NCBI GenBank assembly: GCA_900545135.1
Contig: UQXL01000001.1
Location: forward strand, 1-64,000
Direction of reading: 5' to 3'
DNA from: an uncultured Eubacteriales bacterium
GTDB taxonomy: Bacteria > Bacillota > Clostridia > Peptostreptococcales > Anaerovoracaceae
DNA length: 64,000 nt
In this document: piece after piece, positions 43,975 through 49,947 of the stretch
Layout: every line of letters begins with the position of its first letter
How positions within the stretch are numbered: position 1 is the first letter of the stretch
Notes under the pieces: generated by a model
Databases searched by the model: none
The model's input: the letters and a program-made list of their open reading frames with translations, nothing else
What the model was told of the DNA's origin: nothing
Program-made: the position numbers and the translations under genes

Positions 43975-44617
43975 AATGTTGCATAATTTACAGATTTTAT
44001 AAAATTATGCAACATTCCTTGCTTTGAACGCAGCCTACGCGGCGCAAAAACGTCAGATGTTGTAAATTTTCTTTATTTTTCAAAATTCTACAACGCAAAT
44101 CAGAAATTATGTTGTATTTTTTTATATTTTCCTGATATTTTACAACATCGCTCTGTTTTCATGGCAATTCAAACTTGGAATATGTCTATAATGTTGTAAA
44201 ATATCATGTTTTTGAGAAAATTTTACAACATTTATTCATAAAGCAGCATTTCAATATCCTCCGCCCTGTTCGCTTTGCGGCGAAACCGCACAATACCGGA
44301 CCAAACATTACACGGTTTGTTTTGTAATATTATGGAAAATGTTGTACAATTTTTTGTTTTAGTTGATTTTTGCCAACATTCTTTGTATTAAATCACATCG
44401 AACTTTGTCGAATCAGCTATGAAAATCAACTGATGTTGCCATATTTTATAAAATCTGAAAATTTGCCAACATTTTTCACAGAATATGTTGGCAAAATCGC
44501 CATAACCCCGAAAAATGTACAACATCGACATGATTCGACACCTCGAAGCTCCTAAAAACGAGGAGGTTATTTTAAAATTGTTGGCATTTCGGCATAATAT
44601 TTAATTTTTGCCAACAT
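43975..44617. repeat. array of about eight AT-rich palindromes with TGTTG/CAACA ends
   Basis: Successive inverted repeats open with (A)ATGTTG and close with CAACAT(T). Unit A at 43,975-44,016 is a perfect 15 bp stem. B is about 44,057-44,094. C is 44,109-44,148. D is 44,190-44,232 with a perfect 13 bp stem. E is 44,338-44,380. F is 44,433-44,472. G is 44,485-44,525. H is about 44,578-44,617. Neighbouring units also complement each other: the right arm of C matches the left arm of D over 16 bases, and F pairs with G. There are no open frames. See 27,711-27,830 for a second locus. Confidence 0.85.
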
Positions 44618-44697
44618 CAGGTTATCTTTTAGTCTGCGGTCTAAAATCCGCAAAGAATTGCAGCGACTTTTAATACCAATCAGCCATACAGCGTTTC

Positions 44698-44834
44698 AAT
44701 GTCCGCTTCCTCTCGGCGCAGCCGCTATAATCTTCTGCGGACATTATACCACAAAGCCAGTCTAGCAAAGTGATTCAATGAACCCTACCTTGCGGCAACG
44801 CCGAATAATACGATGTTGGGTTCATTATACCACA
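44698..44834 (-). repeat. twin covarying hairpin units next to extended -10 boxes
   Basis: Unit 1 has outer arms AATGTCCGC (44,698-44,706) and GCGGACATT (44,737-44,745). Unit 2 has AATGAACCC (44,777-44,785) and GGGTTCATT (44,818-44,826). Both enclose a CGGC-N3-GCCG inner stem (44,714-44,724 and 44,793-44,803). Both are entered from TTCAATG and left by CATTATACCACA. The five variable bases of each arm differ between units, but pairing is kept. On the minus strand each begins TGTGGTATAATG. Confidence 0.75.
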
Positions 44835-44852
44835 GAATCCGATAACTTGTAA
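44824..44852 (-). promoter_or_regulatory. promoter reading into the palindrome array
   Basis: Minus strand TTACAA (44,847-44,852), 17 bases, TATAAT (44,824-44,829) with TGG directly before the -10. The -10 overlaps the TAA stop of the M23-like gene. Transcripts would run through the twin hairpins and the array toward the radical SAM operon, giving a leader of about 940 bases. A second -10 (TATAAT at 44,743-44,748) lacks a clear -35. Confidence 0.6.
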
Positions 44853-45337
44853 TAAAAATCCTCTCCGTCGCCGCTGTCAAAAGTCCCTATTATATCGCCC
44901 TTTTTCACCCGGTCTCCCATCACAGCGCTTATGCTGGACAGGTTTCCGTATGTGGACATCTTATCTTCGTGCTGTATCCTTATGCAAAAACCCAAGTTCT
45001 TGTCTATTCCCGAATAGACTACGCTGCCGCCTGCGACAGCATGGACGGCCTGCGCCTCATCAGTATCCTTTTCGTCTATCGGCGCGCCGAACTCGTTCAT
45101 TTCGTTGGCCTCCATCACGGCGCTGGTAAGCGCGGCCGGGGCGTTTATTATTTTATCGACAAAGTCTGCTCCGGTTTCTTTGATCTCTTCAACAGAATAA
45201 TTTCTTCCGAGGTATTCGCCCACCTTGTTTTTAATCTTTGAAAAGCCCTCGTTGTCAATCATTGCGGCGCCCCTTGCCAGGGCGAATACAGCAAGACATA
45301 TCATCATTTGTACAAGAAATTTATCGCGATAATTCAT
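44825..45337 (-). CDS. degenerate M23/LytM-domain membrane protein, SpoIVFA-like
   Basis: 170 aa. One membrane helix (about residues 8-26), a helical spacer and a C-terminal LytM fold (VAGGSVVYSGIDKNLGFCIRIQHED, then GDRVKKGDIIGTFDS). The zinc ligands of active M23 peptidases are not kept: there is no HxxxD and no HxH, and the end reads FYYKLSDSVV. SpoIVFA has a similar inactive LytM domain and maps near rplU-obgE in Bacillus, so it may be its counterpart; spoIVFB is absent. Start could be 45,337 (GGAG upstream) or 45,349. Confidence 0.65.
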   Translation of the reverse strand: MNYRDKFLVQMMICLAVFALARGAAMIDNEGFSKIKNKVGEYLGRNYSVEEIKETGADFVDKIINAPAALTSAVMEANEMNEFGAPIDEKDTDEAQAVHAVAGGSVVYSGIDKNLGFCIRIQHEDKMSTYGNLSSISAVMGDRVKKGDIIGTFDSGDGEDFYYKLSDSVV

Positions 45338-45453
45338 AAAAATCTCCATTCCGCTGCCTTTCAGTTGGCGGCACAAATCTATTATGATTTTATGAACCAT
45401 CTGTCCGAATAATGCTTATACTGCCGATAAATGCAATTATTAAGTTCAAAATT

Positions 45454-45502
45454 CCCCGTTAAATAAAAACGCCACTTAAATAAAATGCCCCGTTAAATAA
45501 AA
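45454..45502. repeat. three short tandem copies of CCCCGTTAAATAAAA-type sequence
   Basis: Copies at 45,454-45,468 and 45,488-45,502 are identical over 15 bases; the middle one at 45,473-45,485 differs at two positions. They lie in the 275-base gap between obgE and the M23-like gene, which holds no gene. Confidence 0.65.
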
Positions 45503-45524
45503 GGCTCTGTTAAGTTCATTCCGC

Positions 45525-45554
45525 AAAAAAGCCAACGGAAAATTTTCCGCCGGC
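45525..45554 (-). terminator. terminator downstream of obgE
   Basis: Minus strand GCCGGCGGAAAA pairs with TTTTCCGTTGGC (two G-U pairs) and is followed by TTTTTT. It stands about 120 bases past the obgE stop. Confidence 0.85.
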
Positions 45555-45675
45555 TTAAAATACTTATGCCTATAGAGCGACTCGCTTCGGCGCGCAAATC
45601 TTATTTCAGCATGAGAGCTGCGTTCCAGTGCAAACGGTAACGTCCACATCTCTTTTTTTTATTTGCCTGCTTGCG

Positions 45676-46974
45676 TTACTCGTCCCAATACTCCATCTCG
45701 TAGTCCTCGATCCTTATGAGATCGCCTTCTTCCAGACCCAGATCCTTGAGCTTCTCAATGGCTCCCTTGCTTTCTATATATTTGTATAAATATCTTAAGG
45801 AACCCATATCATTGAAATTGGTCGAGCGGAATATCTTGCTCAGCTGTTTTCCCTCCAGGACGTAAACGCCCTTTTCCTCATCGTACCAGACGTTCACATT
45901 TCTGTATTCCGGATCCCGTTCTTCAGCTTCAAAATCAAAATATTCGTACTCCTCATCCTGAGGCTGGCCGCTCGCTTCTATTTCTTTCAGTTCATGCAAA
46001 GCTGCTGCAAGTATTTCCCTGACGCCCATGTTGAGCGGAGCTGACATGGGGAAAACCTTGTAGCCTTTGCTTTCGACATATTCTTTGAAATCTCTGTACT
46101 CTTCGGAATCCTCATCGATCATGTCAATCTTGTTGGCCGCCACCAGCTGAGGTTTTTTCAGGATTTTAGGACTGTAAGCTTCCAGCTCTTTGTTTATTTT
46201 GTCGAAATCATCTTTCGGATCTCTTCCTTCGCTTCCTGAAACGTCCACCACGTGAATCAGAACTTTTGTCCTCTCTATGTGTTTGAGGAATCTAAATCCG
46301 AGGCCGAGACCCTCGCTGGCTCCCTCGATGATTCCGGCGATATCAGCCATCACAAAGCTGTCGTCATAGATTTTTACCACTCCGAGGTTGGGATCTATCG
46401 TGGTGAAATGATAATTGGCTATCTTGGGCTGCGCGCTGGTGGCGATGGAAAGCAGCGACGACTTTCCTACGTTTGGGAAGCCTACCAGACCCACGTCAGC
46501 TATGAGCTTCATCTCGAGGATTATCTTTCTTTCCTTGGCTTCGCCTCCTGCTTCAGCAAAATTCGGAGCCTGGCGAACGGAATTCTTAAAGTTGACGTTT
46601 CCTCTGCCGCCGCGGCCTCCCTTGGCTGCCACAAATTTTTCTCCGTCCTCGGTCAGGTCTTTCATGACCAGTCCCGTCTCTTCATCAATTATGACTGTAC
46701 CCATGGGTATCTTTATGATCAGATCTTGTCCGGCTTTTCCGAAGCGGTTTCTCTTCATGCCGTTCTGGCCGTTTTCGGCTTCATATTTTATCTTATAGCG
46801 GAAATCCATCAGAGTCCTTAAATTTCTGTCGGCCTGAAAGATAACGTCGCCGCCTCGGCCTCCGTCGCCGCCGTCAGGTCCGCCTTCCGGTACGAATGGT
46901 TCTCTTCTGAACGTCACGGCTCCGTCGCCTCCCTTGCCGGATCTAATCGTTATTTTGGCTCTGTCAACAAACAT
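45676..46974 (-). CDS. obgE: GTPase ObgE/CgtA
   Basis: 432 aa. Glycine-rich Obg fold (about residues 1-158), GTPase domain with P-loop GFPNVGKSSLLS and switch region DIAGIIEGASEGLG, and the C-terminal OCT domain (about residues 350-430) typical of Gram-positive Obg. It binds the 50S subunit and is linked to ribosome assembly and stress control. It ends the rplU-rpmA-obgE cluster. GGAGGAAAT lies before the ATG. Confidence 0.97.
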   Translation of the reverse strand: MFVDRAKITIRSGKGGDGAVTFRREPFVPEGGPDGGDGGRGGDVIFQADRNLRTLMDFRYKIKYEAENGQNGMKRNRFGKAGQDLIIKIPMGTVIIDEETGLVMKDLTEDGEKFVAAKGGRGGRGNVNFKNSVRQAPNFAEAGGEAKERKIILEMKLIADVGLVGFPNVGKSSLLSIATSAQPKIANYHFTTIDPNLGVVKIYDDSFVMADIAGIIEGASEGLGLGFRFLKHIERTKVLIHVVDVSGSEGRDPKDDFDKINKELEAYSPKILKKPQLVAANKIDMIDEDSEEYRDFKEYVESKGYKVFPMSAPLNMGVREILAAALHELKEIEASGQPQDEEYEYFDFEAEERDPEYRNVNVWYDEEKGVYVLEGKQLSKIFRSTNFNDMGSLRYLYKYIESKGAIEKLKDLGLEEGDLIRIEDYEMEYWDE

Positions 46975-47004
46975 GGTGATTTCCTCCTTTCATGCCAGTA
47001 TTAC

Positions 47005-47040
47005 AAAAAGACCCTGTAACTTTTATGTCATTACAGGGTC
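47005..47040 (-). terminator. attenuating terminator between rpmA and obgE
   Basis: GACCCTGTAA (47,010-47,019) and TTACAGGGTC (47,031-47,040) form a perfect 10 bp stem; on the minus strand five T's follow. It sits in the 78-base gap and probably lowers obgE transcription relative to the two ribosomal protein genes. Confidence 0.85.
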
Positions 47041-47052
47041 CCGATCTTACGA

Positions 47053-47313
47053 TTAAGCTTCTTTTGAATAAACGCTTACCTGTTTTCTGGTCTTGCCTTT
47101 TCTTTCAAATTTAACAGCTCCGTCTATCTTAGCGAACAGAGTGTCATCTCCGCCTCTGCCAACGTTGTTGCCAGGGTGGAATTTAGTTCCTCTCTGTCTT
47201 ACAAGAATGCTTCCAGCGCTTACGAACTGTCCGTCTCCGGCTTTAAGTCCAAGACGTTTGGACTCGGAGTCACGACCGTTTTTGGAGCTACCTACACCTT
47301 TTTTACTTGCCAT
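47053..47313 (-). CDS. rpmA: 50S ribosomal protein L27
   Basis: 86 aa. The protein begins MASKKGVGSSKNGRDS, followed by SAGSILVRQRGTKFHPG. Most Firmicutes make L27 with a short N-terminal leader ending in a phenylalanine pair that the protease Prp removes. Here the mature-type N-terminus follows the start codon directly. The gene for Prp (ysxB), normally between rplU and rpmA, is also missing: only 28 bases separate the two genes. Confidence 0.97.
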   Translation of the reverse strand: MASKKGVGSSKNGRDSESKRLGLKAGDGQFVSAGSILVRQRGTKFHPGNNVGRGGDDTLFAKIDGAVKFERKGKTRKQVSVYSKEA

Positions 47314-47341
47314 TTCGACACCTCCTACCTGTATTGTCAGA

Positions 47342-47887
47342 TTACTTTAAAGCTGCTTCAATAGCTTCGATTATAACTGCTTTAGTAGCCTTTTCATCGA
47401 TAGCAATATTGTTTTCTTTAGCGAAAGCAATCAACTCGTCCTTTTTCATAGAAGCTGAAACCTTCTTTGCTGCAGGTTTTGCTTCCTTTGTCTCTTTAAC
47501 TGCTTTAGTTTCTTCGGCTTCTTTCTTAGGTGCTTCTTCAGCTTTCGGAGCTGCAGCTTTCTTAGGTGCTGCTTTTTTAACTCCTCCTAAGGATTCGATC
47601 TTAACCATTGTATATGGCTGTCTGTGACCCTGTTTCTTTCTGTAGTCTTTCTTGGCCTTATACTTGAAGATTATGACCTTCTTGCCTTTTCCGTTTTCTA
47701 CAACGCTGCCTGTAACAGCTTCTGACAAATAAGGAGTTCCTACTTTGACTTCCTTACCGTCGCTCATAAGCAGTACCTTGTCAAATGTAACTGTCTCTCC
47801 GGCTTCTGCGTTTAACTTTTCAACGGTTATAACGTCGCCTTCCTGTACTCTGTACTGCTTTCCGCCTGTTTCGATTACTGCGTACAT
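47342..47887 (-). CDS. rplU: 50S ribosomal protein L21 with C-terminal HeH/SAP-like extension
   Basis: 181 aa, against about 103 for ordinary L21. Residues 1-102 form a normal L21 (YAVIETGGKQYRVQEGD, KKDYRKKQGHRQPYT). A Lys/Ala/Glu/Pro-rich linker then leads to a compact 35-residue end, MKKDELIAFAKENNIAID...AVIIEAIEAAL, that looks like a helix-extended-helix (HeH/SAP-type) nucleic-acid-binding motif. The linker has no stop or shift, so the extension is part of the protein. Expression is likely controlled by the L21 leader upstream. Confidence 0.94.
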   Translation of the reverse strand: MYAVIETGGKQYRVQEGDVITVEKLNAEAGETVTFDKVLLMSDGKEVKVGTPYLSEAVTGSVVENGKGKKVIIFKYKAKKDYRKKQGHRQPYTMVKIESLGGVKKAAPKKAAAPKAEEAPKKEAEETKAVKETKEAKPAAKKVSASMKKDELIAFAKENNIAIDEKATKAVIIEAIEAALK

Positions 47888-47973
47888 AATAAATTTTTTC
47901 CTCCTCTATCCAGTCTCGCCATTGCGGGCGGATACATTTTGTACCGCTTATTACCCGTTTTGTGCGGCTCAAC
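47888..47973 (-). ncRNA. L21 leader-type structured 5' UTR
   Basis: About 85 bases between the start of transcription and rplU. On the minus strand GCGGTACA and TGTATCCGC pair into a hairpin with one bulged base, bracketed by CGGG and CCCG, followed by TGGCGAGACTGGATAG before the ribosome binding site GAGGAGG. Leaders upstream of rplU that bind L21 or related proteins are common in Firmicutes. The match to that family is from memory and position, not from a search. Confidence 0.6.
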
Positions 47974-47979
47974 TTGGAT

Positions 47980-48008
47980 ATGATAACATTAAAATGGCTT
48001 AATGTCAA
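47980..48008 (-). promoter_or_regulatory. promoter of the rplU-rpmA-obgE operon
   Basis: Minus strand TTGACA (48,003-48,008), 17 bases, TATCAT (47,980-47,985) with TGT just before it. A near-consensus vegetative promoter. Confidence 0.8.
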
Positions 48009-48114
48009 GGGTTTAGGTCAAAAAAATTGCCGTGGTTGTTACGTGGTTGTTGCCGATTGCAATTGGACTTTTTCTAGTTTTCACTCAGTTTAAAGGTTTA
48101 TTTTATATGCTGGG

Positions 48115-48140
48115 AAAAGCCCCTGATATCGGGGCTTTTG
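48115..48140. terminator. terminator after recA
   Basis: AGCCCC and GGGGCT enclose a 7-base loop, with A's and T's on the two outer sides, so it can stop transcription on either strand. It lies about 20 bases past the recA stop. Confidence 0.85.
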
Positions 48141-48158
48141 CTGAGTCTGCTCTTCTGT

Positions 48159-49289
48159 CTATTCTTCTATTACTACTCCGTCTTCATCTATGAGCATGTC
48201 CATGATTTCTGAAAAGTCTTCTTCCGACACTTCCTGTTCCTTCGGAGGTTCGGTATCGTTCTTCATCATATCAAGCAGCTGGCCTTCAAGTTCAGCCACA
48301 ACTTCGGGATGTTCTTTTAAATAGACTTTGATGTTTTCACGTCCTTGTCCGATTCTCTCGCCCTTGTAGCTGTACCATGAGCCGGCCTTATCGAAGAGTT
48401 TAGCTTCTACTGCTGAATCGAGAATATCTCCTTCTTTGGAAATACCCTCTCCGTACATTATGTCAAACTCAGCCTGCTTGAACGGAGGCGCAACCTTGTT
48501 CTTTACCACCTTGACCTTAGTTCTGTTTCCCATGATGTTATCGCCTGTCTTGATGGTTTCTGTCTTTCTTACGTCGAGTCTCATCGATGAGTAGAATTTG
48601 AGAGCCCGGCCGCCTGTTGTTACTTCCGGATTGCCGTAAACCACGCCGACCTTTTCTCTGAGCTGATTGATGAATATAACACAAGTATTGGACTTGTTGA
48701 TGCTGCCTGTTATCTTTCTCAAGGCCTGAGACATGAGTCTGGCATGAAGTCCGACATGGGCGTCGCCCATATCACCCTGGATTTCGGCTCTTGGAACAAG
48801 AGCTGCAACAGAGTCTATTACTATTACATCAAGCGCACCGCTCCTGACGAGCATATCGCATATCTCAAGCGCCTGTTCACCTGTATCTGGCTGAGAAACC
48901 AGCAGATTTTCAACATCGACGCCTAAATTCTTTGCATATATAGGATCAAGGGCGTGTTCCGCGTCTATAAATGCCGCTCTTCCTCCAGTTTTTTGAGCTT
49001 CGGCCACTATATGAAGAGTAAGTGTGGTCTTACCTGACGATTCAGGCCCGAATATCTCCACTATTCTGCCCTTTGGCACTCCGCCTATGCCTGTAGCCAT
49101 GTCAAGGCTTATGGAGCCTGTTGATATGGCTTCCACGTTCATCTGCGCGCCTTTTTCGCCCAGCTTCATTATAGAGCCCTTGCCGAATTGCTTCTGTATC
49201 TGCGCCATTGCGGCTTCAAGGGCTTTGTCCCTTTCGCTTTTATCTGCCAGAGCGCTCTTGTTTGTAACTTCACTTTTATTTGCTGCCAT
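48159..49289 (-). CDS. recA: recombinase RecA
   Basis: 376 aa. Walker A is FGPESSGKTTLT (near residue 84) and the RecA signature ALKFYSSMRLDVRK is near residue 230; KVKVVKNKVAPPFK is also present. The C-terminus is acidic, as usual. It drives strand exchange and LexA self-cleavage. A perfect LexA box lies upstream. In many Clostridia recA directly follows cinA; here the two are separated by 4.4 kb. Confidence 0.97.
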   Translation of the reverse strand: MAANKSEVTNKSALADKSERDKALEAAMAQIQKQFGKGSIMKLGEKGAQMNVEAISTGSISLDMATGIGGVPKGRIVEIFGPESSGKTTLTLHIVAEAQKTGGRAAFIDAEHALDPIYAKNLGVDVENLLVSQPDTGEQALEICDMLVRSGALDVIVIDSVAALVPRAEIQGDMGDAHVGLHARLMSQALRKITGSINKSNTCVIFINQLREKVGVVYGNPEVTTGGRALKFYSSMRLDVRKTETIKTGDNIMGNRTKVKVVKNKVAPPFKQAEFDIMYGEGISKEGDILDSAVEAKLFDKAGSWYSYKGERIGQGRENIKVYLKEHPEVVAELEGQLLDMMKNDTEPPKEQEVSEEDFSEIMDMLIDEDGVVIEE

Positions 49290-49305
49290 CTTTTTCCTCC
49301 GTGCC

Positions 49306-49348
49306 GAACGTTTGTTCTTAATTATATAATAACTTATATTCTCCTCAA
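49306..49348 (-). promoter_or_regulatory. recA promoter with LexA box
   Basis: Minus strand TTGAGG (49,343-49,348), 16 bases, TATAAT (49,321-49,326). Just downstream lies GAAC-GTTT-GTTC (49,306-49,317), a perfect match to the GAAC-N4-GTTC pattern. The box would cover the start of transcription, as expected for LexA repression. Confidence 0.82.
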
Positions 49349-49354
49349 GGTCAA

Positions 49355-49737
49355 GGCTTTTTTATGCTTTTTCAGCAAAACGGCCTTGCTGTTTTTTGCG
49401 ACAAAAGATATAGTTTTCGTCTGAGCCTATTATATATCGGAAGAAAATCAATGTCAATATTTTCCATAATATGCCGTGAAAATTTTTACAGTTTATACGC
49501 AAAAACTCCTCCTATCACATCTTTGCTTTGTCCCGGCAAACAGAAAATTTTCATCAAAGATAAATTTTTCGTCAGAAAAAATTTCTCATAAGATAGAAAT
49601 TTCTCATCGAGCAAAAATTTCCCGCCGTCAAAAGCTTTGCATCATGTCAAAGAAGGAGTTTTATATCGGTGTTTTCAGGCTCCTGAGGAGCCTAAATCAA
49701 GTGCTTACCGGCTACCCGGGACGCCCGAATTAGGTGC
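49355..49737. other. gene-free gap between copA and recA with degenerate A/T repeats
   Basis: No plausible gene. Between about 49,535 and 49,630 there are four to five loose repeats of AAATTTYTCRTC, about 18-20 bases apart. The palindrome GGCTCCTGAGGAGCC lies at 49,678-49,692. AAGTGCTTACCGGCTACC at 49,699 resembles the 3' end of copA (AGGTGCTTACTGGATATCC), suggesting a small duplication. Confidence 0.5.
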
Positions 49738-49947
49738 TTACTGGATATCCAGAACCTTATAATCCTTATCTTCGACGACTTTTTTCAGCACGTCGTCGGC
49801 TACTTCCGATTTGAGCACGACAACTGCAGTTCCCTCGCTGTGGCTTACTTCAGCGCTCTCGACCTGATCCAGAGCTTCCAGCGCTTTCTTTACCGCAGCC
49901 TCGCAGTGACCGCACATCATTCCTTCGATTTTCATCGTCTTATTCAT
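49738..49947 (-). CDS. possible internal start: free CopZ-like copper chaperone
   Basis: In-frame ATG at 49,947 within copA, preceded at 9 bases by GGAG in the strong context AAAAGGAGAATG. It would yield a 69 aa free HMA protein, MNKTMKIEGMMCGHCEAAV, which is the size and start of a typical CopZ. One mRNA may therefore give both the fused ATPase and a soluble chaperone. It could instead be a relic of a recent copA-copZ fusion. Overlaps copA. Confidence 0.45.
   Translation of the reverse strand: MNKTMKIEGMMCGHCEAAVKKALEALDQVESAEVSHSEGTAVVVLKSEVADDVLKKVVEDKDYKVLDIQ

Noticed and set aside
43975..44617. CRISPR or tandem tRNA-like array
   Set aside because: Units are imperfect palindromes with variable arms and variable spacing, no constant repeat plus unique spacer, and no tRNA features.
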